Shown: positions 27,793 through 36,001 of the stretch, piece by piece
Layout: each line of letters starts with the position of its first letter
How positions within the stretch are numbered: the stretch's first letter is position 1
Source of the DNA: Eudoraea adriatica DSM 19308
Lineage (GTDB): Bacteria > Bacteroidota > Bacteroidia > Flavobacteriales > Flavobacteriaceae
Direction: 5' to 3'
Assembly (NCBI RefSeq): GCF_000382125.1
Contig: NZ_KB907556.1
Span: 1 to 64,000 of the forward strand
Length of the DNA stretch: 64,000 bases
Made by a program: the position numbers and the translations under genes
Notes under the pieces: generated by a model
The model's input: only the letters and a program-made list of their open reading frames with translations
What the model was told of the DNA's origin: nothing
The model's database searches: none

Positions 27793-28920
27793 TTATTCAT
27801 TGTAAGTCCTAAAATCCTCCAGGTGTTCTGCAGCTTCTTCCAAATCCATAATCAGGAAACCGAAACCAACACCGGGTTCTGTATTATCTTTTCCTATCTG
27901 AAAACTTAAATATTTCCCATCGTCTGATATTACTCCCTGATTGGCCTTGTAGCCCTTATAGTCAGTGAAATAAGTTAGTCTTTGCATTTCACCTGATCCA
28001 TCTAATTTCAATTTATACAGATCAAGCAGTGGCCAGGCATTTTTGTCGGAGGGTCCGTGTTCGACCAGAGTATGTAAACCGTCAGGAAATATTCCTTCCG
28101 GCTCATCGTAGCAGCAGGGAGAGTTAGTGATAGTTCTGTATTCGCCGGTTTCGCTATCTACCATATAAACATCGGTATTATTTCCATTATTAATAGTATA
28201 AACAGCAAATGTGACTTTTATATCTTCTGGTGGAACAAGATTTTGTGTTTCAAGACTTGCATGACCCAGTGAAAAAGGTAACTGCTTTGAATCAAAAATC
28301 ACTCTTTCATTGGCTAATTTGGGTATTCCATCTTGATAAATTATTTCAGCCATTAATAGCTTTGCCCTATTTTTTCCCAACTCAGGTAATTGGCGATCTC
28401 TGTGTGTCCAGGCTATTCTCATCTTATTTCTGGAAACAGCTGGCCCTTCAGCACAAAGAGTATTTAAAGGAACCGGGGGTGTTTCACCACTTTTATCCAT
28501 TACATACAACCAGGTAAGGTCACGTGCTTTATCTCTTTCCTCATTATCTGTAGGATCAAAGAGCGCATTTGGACCGGAAAGTAGAATGTCGCCATTTGAT
28601 AAATACATGGCCCTGGTAAAACCGTAATGATTAAAATGTCTGGTTTTTGGACGTATTATTCCGGTTGCTAATTCCAATTCATATACTTCGCCCATTGGTT
28701 TATCTAAAAAAAGAATGAATCGGCCATCATGAGACCAATCCGGACGTTCCCCAAAACCGCTTACAAGTTTTATATATGGGGGTAAATTATCTATTGGACT
28801 GGCGTTTATGAAACCAGTTTCTGTTTTATCATTACCTTGTCCTAAACCACTAATTATCTGTAGAAGAAAGTATAAAAGAAGTATTTGTTGTTGTAAAATA
28901 GTCTTTTTTATTTTTTTCAT
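27793..28920 (-). CDS. Exported TolB/PD40 beta-propeller protein
   Basis: This 375-residue protein has an N-terminal signal peptide (hydrophobic residues 9-27). WD40-like PD40 repeats follow, for instance RPDWSHDGRFILFLD, KMRIAWTHRDRQ, PEGIFPDGLHTLVEHGP and GVISDDGKYLSFQIG. The arrangement suggests a six-bladed propeller of the TolB C-terminal type. No catalytic residues are evident, so it is most likely a binding protein. A second, shorter protein of this kind is encoded at 43856-44776. Confidence 0.8.
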   Translation of the reverse strand: MKKIKKTILQQQILLLYFLLQIISGLGQGNDKTETGFINASPIDNLPPYIKLVSGFGERPDWSHDGRFILFLDKPMGEVYELELATGIIRPKTRHFNHYGFTRAMYLSNGDILLSGPNALFDPTDNEERDKARDLTWLYVMDKSGETPPVPLNTLCAEGPAVSRNKMRIAWTHRDRQLPELGKNRAKLLMAEIIYQDGIPKLANERVIFDSKQLPFSLGHASLETQNLVPPEDIKVTFAVYTINNGNNTDVYMVDSETGEYRTITNSPCCYDEPEGIFPDGLHTLVEHGPSDKNAWPLLDLYKLKLDGSGEMQRLTYFTDYKGYKANQGVISDDGKYLSFQIGKDNTEPGVGFGFLIMDLEEAAEHLEDFRTYNE

Positions 28921-29014
28921 AAAATCGTGTTTTAAAATTATTCCGGATAAAATTTCGTCGGAAATTACTGCTAACAGTGCGTATAAAATGTGCTTTAATG
29001 CATTTTATCTTTTT

Positions 29015-30562
29015 TTACAGCTTTTTTTTAAGTTTTGGCGGTTTTCGAAACTTTGTTCCCTGTTCATATGAATATGCTAGTTTTATTAAAGTAGGCTCAT
29101 CGTACATCCTTCCCAGAAATTGAAGCCCTGCTGGCAAATTACCATTACTAAAGCCCATCGGAACTGTGAAAGCAGGCTGTCCTGTATGAGGTGCTATAAC
29201 TTGACTATTATCTCCTTTATACTCATCCTGAAAGTGATCAATAAGTGCAGGTTTGTTATTCCAAGAAGGGTAGATAATGGCATCTAGTTTTAAAGAATCC
29301 ATAGCATTTTCAATTGCTTCTCTAAACGCGATTCTCAGTTGGTCCTGATAGGCATCCAAACATTCCGTTTCCTGGCCCCCCCACCTGCCATTATTGCCGG
29401 CAAAAGTTGCCAGGCGATTACCGGAAAATTCTGAGGTGGTTCCAATTCTAATAATATCCTCCAAAGTTTTAACAGTATCTCTTTTCACATAGGTTGCTAA
29501 AAAGGACTCCACATCGGTTCGGAAGGTAGCGCACCATTGGTTTTGTCTCAGGATTGCAAAATCAGGAATTACAAACGGATCAATGATTTCCGCACCTAAT
29601 GAATCTAAATCTGAAATTGCATTTTCAAATAAAGCCTTTATGTCTGGATCTGCTTCATGATCGCTAAGTTCCCTAAGTATGCCAATTCTGGTGCCTTCTA
29701 AACCATTCTTTACCAAATATTTCCTGTAATTATCAGGTGTTTTACCTAAAGAGTTTTTAGTGATAGGGTCTTTTGAATCAAATCCTGCCATAACTTCCAT
29801 AATCCGTGTGGCATCTTCAACATTACGACACATGGGGCCTACCACATCATTTCTTAAAAACAAGGGAACGATACCTTCTCTGCTGATTAACCCAAGTGTA
29901 GTCCTGAATCCCACAAGTGAATTATGTGAAGATGGTCCGCGAATGGAGTTGCCCGTATCAGTACCTAAACCCCCTACCGCAAGATTGGCAGAAATAGCTG
30001 CAGCGGTTCCTCCACTTGATCCCGCCGGGACATAATCGAGGTTGTAAGGATTGCGGGTTATGCCACCCGTAGAACTTTCAGTATGCATAGGAGAAAAGGC
30101 CCATTCAGCCATGTTTGATTTTGCAAGTATTATTGCTCCAGCTTCTACTAATTTTTTTATAACAAAAGCGTTTTCCTCTGGAATAAAATCTTGAAGTGCA
30201 AAAGCTCCGGCACTTGTTGGCAATCCGATAGTATTAATATTGTCTTTTACAATAATTGGAATGCCATGTAGCGGGCGTAATACTTTTGTCTTCTGGTATT
30301 CCTGATCAAGAGCCTTGGCTGTGTGCAGCGCATTTGGATTTATGATGGTAATGGCATTGATTTCGTCATCAGCTTCCCCGATAGCAGATAAATATGCTTC
30401 AACTAAATTTTGACTGTTGTAAGAGCCATCAGCATATGCCTTGTGAATCCCGACGATTGTCAGTTCTTCTATATCGATATTTACTTGTTGATCAGCTACT
30501 TGGCATACACTGACGTAGAAAGACAGTATCGTAAAAGTTGAAAAGGCTGTAAGTTTATTCAT
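29015..30562 (-). CDS. Exported amidase (amidase signature family)
   Basis: This 515-residue enzyme has a short signal peptide and all three catalytic residues of the amidase signature family: Lys106 in IIVKDNI, the cis-Ser at about 182 in GSSGG, and the nucleophile Ser206 in GTDTGNSIRGP. A long C-terminal part includes APHTGQPAFTVPMGF and GLQFLGRMYDEPTLI. It is a complete member of the exported subgroup with the GNSIRGP variant. It hydrolyses an unknown amide outside the cytoplasm. The next minus-strand gene (27793-28920) is separated by 94 bases. Confidence 0.92.
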   Translation of the reverse strand: MNKLTAFSTFTILSFYVSVCQVADQQVNIDIEELTIVGIHKAYADGSYNSQNLVEAYLSAIGEADDEINAITIINPNALHTAKALDQEYQKTKVLRPLHGIPIIVKDNINTIGLPTSAGAFALQDFIPEENAFVIKKLVEAGAIILAKSNMAEWAFSPMHTESSTGGITRNPYNLDYVPAGSSGGTAAAISANLAVGGLGTDTGNSIRGPSSHNSLVGFRTTLGLISREGIVPLFLRNDVVGPMCRNVEDATRIMEVMAGFDSKDPITKNSLGKTPDNYRKYLVKNGLEGTRIGILRELSDHEADPDIKALFENAISDLDSLGAEIIDPFVIPDFAILRQNQWCATFRTDVESFLATYVKRDTVKTLEDIIRIGTTSEFSGNRLATFAGNNGRWGGQETECLDAYQDQLRIAFREAIENAMDSLKLDAIIYPSWNNKPALIDHFQDEYKGDNSQVIAPHTGQPAFTVPMGFSNGNLPAGLQFLGRMYDEPTLIKLAYSYEQGTKFRKPPKLKKKL

Positions 30563-30831
30563 TTTATATATTGGCTATAACCTTTGGTATAAAAATACTA
30601 ACTGATTGCGTGGCAACTTCCCGTCAAGTTTCAAGAAAGCTAAAGCCGGCTACAAAGTCAGAATTTATTACTATCTCGGCTATTATTTTGATTTTATTCT
30701 TTACTGCAATATATGTTATTTGATACAGATGTTTTCAAGAACTTAAAATGATTTCGTTACGATTTGTTCAGGTTTAAAGTATGATGAACCTTTATGCCGT
30801 AAATCAAGTGATTGCAACTGTCATCCTCCCG

Positions 30832-31524
30832 CTAATTTAAAGCAAATTCCACGGCACTTTCGGCGTGAATTCTGGTAGTATCAAACGTGGGGATAGTTAC
30901 ATCACGACTTTTTATTAATAATGGAATTTCCGTACAGCCCAATATTACACCTTCAGCACCATTTTTTATTGAATCATTGATTATTCTCTGATACGTTCTT
31001 TTTGATGAGGATTCTATTTTTCCATGAACGAGTTCCTTATATATTATCTTATGAACAATTTCCCGATCCATTTCATTGGGTATGATTACTTCGATATCAA
31101 AATCGTTTCTTAGAATTTCCCTGAAAAAATCCTTTTCCATTGTAAATTTGGTTCCAAGCAATAGCACTTTTTTGAGTTTTTCTAATTTAATTTTTTTTCC
31201 GGTTGCTTCCGCAATATGCAAAAAAGGAAGATTCACATTTTTTATTATCTCTACAGAACATAAATGCATTGTATTTGTGCATAATATAATAAGTTCAGCT
31301 CCGGCATTTTCTAAATTCCCTGCAGCGTCAACCATAATGCTATTTAGAGATTCCCAGTCGCCTTTATGTTGTAGTTTTTCTATTTCAGCGAAATCAACGG
31401 ACTCCATAATACACTTAGCTGAGTGAAATCCTCCTGAAATTTCACGTACCCTCTCATTTATGATTTTATAATAAACCAGGGAAGACTCCCAGCTCATTCC
31501 CCCAATTAACCCTATTTTTTTCAT
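30832..31524 (-). CDS. Aspartate/glutamate racemase family protein
   Basis: This 230-residue cytoplasmic enzyme of the Asp/Glu racemase superfamily has the start KKIGLIGGMSWESS and both catalytic cysteines, in LCTNTMH (Cys82) and GCTEIPLL (Cys197). Having both makes racemisation plausible. The GGMSWESS motif is that of the YgeA-like amino-acid racemase group. I place the start at 31524 (MKKIGLIGG); the upstream ATG at 31536 would add MKLY. Confidence 0.9.
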   Translation of the reverse strand: MKKIGLIGGMSWESSLVYYKIINERVREISGGFHSAKCIMESVDFAEIEKLQHKGDWESLNSIMVDAAGNLENAGAELIILCTNTMHLCSVEIIKNVNLPFLHIAEATGKKIKLEKLKKVLLLGTKFTMEKDFFREILRNDFDIEVIIPNEMDREIVHKIIYKELVHGKIESSSKRTYQRIINDSIKNGAEGVILGCTEIPLLIKSRDVTIPTFDTTRIHAESAVEFALN

Positions 31525-31558
31525 ATATAATTTCAAGCATGTTACCGTCTATTTTATA

Positions 31559-33061
31559 TTAATTTGAAGTTTGGTCAATGAATTCATCCACATCTTTTTT
31601 GAACTTTTCCATGGATGGCTCATGTATATACATCATATGACCCGCTTCGTAATATTTCATGATGATGTTTTTCTTTAAGTCAGCATCCAAACCCATATGA
31701 TTTATAGAATGTTCTACGCCATAAAAGACGGTTGCCAAATCGTAATATCCATTGAGAATAAGTATTTTTAGATTTGGATTTCTTTTCATTGCGGAAGTCA
31801 TATCAGGCAAAGTGCTTACAGCGACTTGCGCATTCCAAATTATATTTCCGCTATGATTCCAGTCCCATTTAAAATCTTTTCTTGAACCTGTCGTTGTGAT
31901 ATAGCTCAAATCTTTTCTAACCTTCAAATCATTATATAAATAGTCTTTGTAGGCTGCAATGTAGGGTGGAGAAATAGCATCTCCCTGGGGATCGGTCAAG
32001 GCAACCTGAGATAGCAGATCTTCATTGATACCAGTAAATCTGGAATCCAGCCTGCCCACGGTAAGGCCTTCTTTGCGAAATAATTCCTGAAAAAACTCAC
32101 CATTCGTAACGCGTAAATCAGCCTTTAACCAATAGTCCTTGCTTAAACCCGAAAAATCTTCTAGTTTTTGTGCAATAACCGCTTTTTCAGCTGCAGTCAG
32201 TTTATCTCCTTTAAGAAGAGCTGATGCGTAATCCTCTTCAGTGAAACTGCGTACATTATTTAAAAATGATTCCAGATTTTCCCCCTTATCTTTTACCCTA
32301 TTATGATACCATGCAGTGGAAGCATAGGTAGGAAAATGTACTAAATATGAAATATCATCCCCCGGGCCAAAAAGTAAATGCTGTAATTCAAACACGGCGG
32401 AAACCATAATTACTCCGTTCATAGCGATACCTTTATCCTGTAAAAACTTTACCAGACCAGCATTTCTAAAGGTCCCATAACTTTCACCCAACAAATATTT
32501 GGGAGCGTTAAATTTTTCGGACCGGATAATAAATTGTTCTATAAAAAGTCCGATACTTCGTATGTCCTGATCTACTCCCCAGAAATCTTTCCATTTTGAC
32601 TCGCCTATGGGTTTACTAAAGCCAACACCAATTGGATCTATCATAACTAAATCGGCTTTATCCAGAATTGAAAACTCATTGTTGACAAATTTATAAGGAG
32701 CAGGCTTTGTGTAGTCCGGGTCATTTATTTCAACCCGCTTTGGGCCTAAAATTCCAAAGTGTAACCAGAAGGATGCTGACAGAGGCCCCCCATTAAAAGC
32801 AAAAACGATGGGTCTGTTTTCATTTGAGCCTGCTTTCTTATAATGTGTGAAGCCAAATAATGCAATTGGCTTATCATTTTCATCCCGCAGTTGAACTGTA
32901 CCTGTTTCAGTATCCAGATTTATAGTTCTGCCATTAATTGAGACAGATTGGGTGGAAGTAAATATTTCGCCCAACGGCAATTCCTTTTTTTCGGTTTGTT
33001 CCTGAGAGAATGATGTTAGTGTAAAAAGGATAAACAAGGCAGTAAATAAATAGTTTTTCAT
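31559..33061 (-). CDS. Exported serine carboxypeptidase-like peptidase (S10)
   Basis: This 500-residue protein has a signal peptide (about residues 1-19). The alpha/beta hydrolase core has FNGGPLSASFW near 89-99, DPIGVGFS near 142-149, and the nucleophile LLGESYGT with Ser194. The catalytic Asp lies in NGYYDLAT near 434 and the His in AGHMMYIHE near 473. This order is that of S10 carboxypeptidases. It probably trims C-terminal residues of peptides in the periplasm. It lies 22 bases upstream of the racemase ORF, so the two may be co-transcribed. Confidence 0.9.
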   Translation of the reverse strand: MKNYLFTALFILFTLTSFSQEQTEKKELPLGEIFTSTQSVSINGRTINLDTETGTVQLRDENDKPIALFGFTHYKKAGSNENRPIVFAFNGGPLSASFWLHFGILGPKRVEINDPDYTKPAPYKFVNNEFSILDKADLVMIDPIGVGFSKPIGESKWKDFWGVDQDIRSIGLFIEQFIIRSEKFNAPKYLLGESYGTFRNAGLVKFLQDKGIAMNGVIMVSAVFELQHLLFGPGDDISYLVHFPTYASTAWYHNRVKDKGENLESFLNNVRSFTEEDYASALLKGDKLTAAEKAVIAQKLEDFSGLSKDYWLKADLRVTNGEFFQELFRKEGLTVGRLDSRFTGINEDLLSQVALTDPQGDAISPPYIAAYKDYLYNDLKVRKDLSYITTTGSRKDFKWDWNHSGNIIWNAQVAVSTLPDMTSAMKRNPNLKILILNGYYDLATVFYGVEHSINHMGLDADLKKNIIMKYYEAGHMMYIHEPSMEKFKKDVDEFIDQTSN

Positions 33062-33353
33062 AATATGGAAAGGTGAGATAAATTCTTGTGTTAGTTAAGT
33101 TTTATAAAAATTGCACAAATCGGACTTATAAAATAAGTTCATTGTCCTATGGCCGAAGTTAGTTATTATCATTTTAAGCTTGTACTAACCTTATTTTTTT
33201 TTAATTACAGTTCAATGGATTTCAATATTTCTTCCTTTTTTGGTAACGAGCTGTTCCCTCCTGATACCAGTGCTTTATAACAAAAAAAAGCGCTTTGTCT
33301 TTAATCCCCTCTCATGCCTTTCAAAGATTCGAAAGCCCACAAGTAGTAATGTA

Positions 33354-33384
33354 CAAAAAAACCCAGGATGGAAACCCTGGGTTT
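33354..33384 (-). terminator. Rho-independent terminator downstream of tRNA-Met
   Basis: The stem AAACCCAGG / CCTGGGTTT (33359-33367 with 33376-33384) has an eight-base loop and is followed on the minus strand by a run of Ts. It lies 15 bases beyond the tRNA 3' end. The rest of the 337-base spacer 33062-33398 shows nothing recognisable. Confidence 0.75.
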
Positions 33385-33398
33385 ATTGTTTTAATAAG

Positions 33399-33472
33399 TA
33401 GCGAGAGGGAGACTTGAACTCCCGACCTCAGGGTTATGAATCCTGCGCTCTAACCACCTGAGCTACCTCGCC
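33399..33472 (-). tRNA. tRNA-Met (CAT)
   Basis: The minus strand folds into a complete 74-base cloverleaf: acceptor GGCGAGG, D arm GCTC...GAGC, anticodon loop TTCATAA with anticodon CAT, T arm GGGAG-TTCAAGT-CTCCC and discriminator A. The CCA is not encoded. The G1-T72 wobble pair fits an elongator methionine tRNA better than an initiator; a lysidine-modified isoleucine tRNA cannot be fully excluded. The last pair of the anticodon stem is an A-C mismatch (A31, C39). Confidence 0.95.
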
Positions 33473-33607
33473 ATAGATTTCAAAATGGCTGCAAATATAA
33501 AGGTTAATTTCTTGTCCGTCAAAATTCAGTGATCAAAATTAATATGTCAGTTTTATTTTTTTATCATATATAAATATATATATTGTCCAACCTAAATATG
33601 TTGTGGA

Positions 33608-33991
33608 ATGAGTGATAAATTAAAATTTGAAATTGAGTTTGTAATACAGTCCTCCCCCCAGTTGTTATACCAGTATCTGTCAACACCATCAGGACTGTCT
33701 GAATGGTTTGCAGACAATGTGAATTCCCGTGGCGAAATTTTTAATTTCATGTGGGATGGCTCTGAAGAGCAGGCCAAACTATTGAAAAAGAAAAGCGATG
33801 AGTTTGTTAAGTTTAGCTGGGCCGAGAGTGAGGATGATAGTTTTTTTGAGATGCGGATTATAGTAGATGAAATTACAAAAGATGTTTCTCTTTTTATAAC
33901 GGATTTTGCTGAAGAGGATGAGATTGACGAAGCAAAGATGTTATGGACCAACCAGGTCTCGGATCTTAAACAAGTGTTAGGTTCAAAGTAA
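33608..33991 (+). CDS. START-like/SRPBCC (AHSA1-related) domain protein
   Basis: This 127-residue single-domain protein begins FEIEFVIQSSPQLLYQYLSTPSGLSEWFAD, the typical helix-grip start of AHSA1-like SRPBCC proteins. FVKFSWAESEDDSFFEMRI follows, and a long terminal helix (MLWTNQVSDLKQVLG) closes the pocket. It is cytoplasmic and of unknown ligand. Its C-terminal helix is more acidic than in enzymatic polyketide cyclases. It is followed by a strong terminator that abuts the next gene. Confidence 0.85.
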   Translation: MSDKLKFEIEFVIQSSPQLLYQYLSTPSGLSEWFADNVNSRGEIFNFMWDGSEEQAKLLKKKSDEFVKFSWAESEDDSFFEMRIIVDEITKDVSLFITDFAEEDEIDEAKMLWTNQVSDLKQVLGSK

Positions 33992-34018
33992 TATTAAATC
34001 AATATTAACAGTATATTT

Positions 34019-34044
34019 GGCCTTGATTTTCAAGGCCTTTTTTT
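34019..34044 (+). terminator. Terminator abutting the next start codon
   Basis: The hairpin GGCCTTGA-TTT-TCAAGGCC (34019-34037) is a perfect 8-bp stem followed by seven Ts. The last T is the base before the ATG at 34045, so no room remains for a leader with a ribosome site unless transcription reads through or starts at the hairpin. Confidence 0.85.
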
Positions 34045-34887
34045 ATGGTTAATTACAACGGACAAATAGTAGATGACAAAGAACTTTATCTCAATGTGAA
34101 TAACAGGGGATTGCTTTTTGGCGATGCCCTATTTGAAACGCTTAGGGTTGTGAACGGAAAGCTTATCTTCTGGGAAGATCATTATTTAAGTCTAATGTCG
34201 GCCATGCGGATTTTGAGGATGGAGATACCCATGTCTTTTACGATGGAATTTTTGGAAGGGCAAATTTTAATGCTACTTCCGGAAGAACAAAAAACCAGGT
34301 CAGCTAAAATAAGGATTACCGTTTTTAGAAAAAACGGAGGCTTATATACACCGGAAAGCAATGATGTATCTTATCTTATTTCCGCAGATCCTCTGACGAA
34401 TCCATATTATATCTTAAAAGAGGAAAGTTATGAGGTGGAATTATTTAAAGATTTTACGTTGAGCAAAAACATGCTTTCCAATCTTAAGACCAACAATAGA
34501 ATCCTGAATGTAGTGGGTAGTATTTATGCAAAGGAAAACGGGTATCACAATTGTTTGATGCTCAATGATACCAAATCTGTCGCGGAGGCGCTAGATGGAA
34601 ATATTTTCCTTGTAAAAGGCAATGTTTTGCGAACACCACCTTTGGGAGACGGCTGTATTAAGGGAATAATAAGAAAAAAGATTCTGGATATTCTTAACAA
34701 AGTTGACACGTATGAATGTCTGGAAGAGTCAATTTCCCCATTTGAACTACAACAAGCCGATGAACTGTTTATCACAAACAGCCGCAATGGAATACAGCCA
34801 ATTTCAAAATACAGAAAGAAAACTTTCGGGAATATAGTAGCCAGGGATATACTGGGTAAATTAAATGCTGCTGCGAGATTTAATTAA
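34045..34887 (+). CDS. Class IV aminotransferase (PabC/IlvE-like)
   Basis: This 280-residue PLP enzyme of fold type IV has the start VNYNGQIVDDKELYLNVNNRGLLFGDALFETLRV, KTNNRILNVVGSIYAKENG with the conserved lysine region, SVAEALDGNIFLVKG, and TPPLGDGCIKGIIR. The group includes 4-amino-4-deoxychorismate lyase and branched-chain or D-amino-acid aminotransferases. The short length and the GDALFETLR start favour PabC-like lyase, but this is not decisive. Its stop shares an 8-base palindrome with the stop of the convergent YqgE gene. Confidence 0.88.
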   Translation: MVNYNGQIVDDKELYLNVNNRGLLFGDALFETLRVVNGKLIFWEDHYLSLMSAMRILRMEIPMSFTMEFLEGQILMLLPEEQKTRSAKIRITVFRKNGGLYTPESNDVSYLISADPLTNPYYILKEESYEVELFKDFTLSKNMLSNLKTNNRILNVVGSIYAKENGYHNCLMLNDTKSVAEALDGNIFLVKGNVLRTPPLGDGCIKGIIRKKILDILNKVDTYECLEESISPFELQQADELFITNSRNGIQPISKYRKKTFGNIVARDILGKLNAAARFN

Positions 34888-35440
34888 GGCCTGGATTTTC
34901 GGGGGCATTGGACCACAATAAATAATCGCCACCTAGTTCCAGCATTTTTTCTCTCCAGAATTCAAGTGTAGATTTTTCAATGATATTGCTCTCGTATTTA
35001 TTCTTTACAACAATCCATGATTTCGAATCCAGCTCCTGATCTAGTTGCAGTGAAGACCAGCCGGAATAACCGAGAAAAAATCTAATGTCCGCGTTCGTGA
35101 TTACTTTTTGGTTAATGAGTTGTACAGTTTTATCAAAATCTCCACCCCAAAAAATTCCATTCGAGATTTCAATACTATTGTCAATTAGGTGGGGTACTTT
35201 GTGAATAAAATATAGATTGTCCTGTTCTACCGGACCCCCGTTGAATATCTGAAAAGGGACGTCTATGCCCTCAACAAGATCGCTGATATCATAATTCAAG
35301 GGTTTGTTAAGAATAAAACCTACAGAACCTTCATCATTATGCTCAGCCAAAAGGACAACAGACCGGTTAAAAGAAACATCTCCTGTCAGTGCCGGTTCTG
35401 CAATTAGTAATTTCCCTTTTTGAGGCTTTAAACTTATCAT
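34880..35440 (-). CDS. YqgE/AlgH family protein
   Basis: This 186-residue protein has the YqgE/AlgH fold motifs: KGKLLIAEPALTGDVSFNRSVVLLAEH at the start, GSVGFILNKPL, FNGGPVEQDNLYFIH, GGDFD and FLGYSGWSSLQLDQEL. The family is widespread and of uncertain function; in pseudomonads it has been linked to alginate regulation. It is cytoplasmic. It overlaps the class IV aminotransferase gene tail-to-tail by eight bases. Confidence 0.92.
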   Translation of the reverse strand: MISLKPQKGKLLIAEPALTGDVSFNRSVVLLAEHNDEGSVGFILNKPLNYDISDLVEGIDVPFQIFNGGPVEQDNLYFIHKVPHLIDNSIEISNGIFWGGDFDKTVQLINQKVITNADIRFFLGYSGWSSLQLDQELDSKSWIVVKNKYESNIIEKSTLEFWREKMLELGGDYLLWSNAPENPGLN

Positions 35441-35502
35441 AACTTTGTTAGTACAATCTAAAATAAGATAAATCTATTTAATAACAAAAAGCACTATAAA
35501 TT

Positions 35503-35533
35503 AAAAAAGCGCCCCGAAATTGGGAGCGCTTTC
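35503..35533 (-). terminator. Terminator of the HU gene
   Basis: AAAGCGC / GCGCTTT (35506-35512 with 35526-35532) forms the outer stem and CCC/GGG pairs inside with one bulged A. On the minus strand it is followed by six Ts. It lies just past the HU stop codon. Confidence 0.82.
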
Positions 35534-35553
35534 ATATATTTTTAAAGGATGGC

Positions 35554-35826
35554 TTAGTTTACAGCACTGCTTAAATCCGAACCTGCTTTAAATTTAACTA
35601 CATTCTTAGCTGGAATTTGAATAGTCTTACCTGTAGAAGGGTTTCTGCCTTCTCTAGCATTTCTTCTAGACACAGACCAGGATCCAAAACCTACTAGAGA
35701 TACTCTATTCCCTTTCTTAAGAGAACCTTCTACATTACCTAAGAAAGACTCCAAAGCCTTTTTTGCTGCTGCTTTAGTGATGCCTGCACTAGCTGCCATG
35801 GCATCAATTAATTCTGTTTTGTTCAT
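35554..35826 (-). CDS. HU family DNA-binding protein
   Basis: This 90-residue protein is a full HU: MNKTELIDAMAASAGITKAAAKKALESF forms the helical half, VSLVGFGSWSVSRRNAREGRNPSTGK the DNA-contacting beta arm, and KFKAGSDLSSAVN the end. It compacts the chromosome as a dimer. It is monocistronic, with a well-formed promoter and terminator. Confidence 0.96.
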   Translation of the reverse strand: MNKTELIDAMAASAGITKAAAKKALESFLGNVEGSLKKGNRVSLVGFGSWSVSRRNAREGRNPSTGKTIQIPAKNVVKFKAGSDLSSAVN

Positions 35827-35869
35827 AATTTAATTAAATTAATTGTTGTTAAATAATTTTAAGCTTAAA

Positions 35870-35900
35870 CAAATTTATACGGATTTGCGGTTAAGACAAG
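35870..35900 (-). promoter_or_regulatory. Bacteroidota-type promoter of the HU gene
   Basis: The minus strand reads TTG, 19 bases, TAAATTTG. This is the -33/-7 arrangement of the Bacteroidota primary sigma factor (TTTG-N19-TAnnTTTG). The -7 box lies about 44 bases before the HU start. Confidence 0.7.
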
Positions 35901-35917
35901 TAAAACTGGGGTAAATC

Positions 35918-35954
35918 AACGTTTTTGTTGATAACTTAAAACGTTTGTTGATAA
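35918..35954. repeat. Direct repeat upstream of the HU promoter
   Basis: Two near-identical copies, AACGTTTTTGTTGATAA (35918-35934) and AACGTTTGTTGATAA (35940-35954), lie head-to-tail with starts 22 bases apart, just upstream of the HU -33 box. A 22-base period is about two helical turns, so both could bind a protein on the same face. Confidence 0.6.
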
Positions 35955-36001
35955 AGTTGGCCTTTTTTGGGTGATTCTCCCAGCCCAATGGTAACGGGCC
36001 T

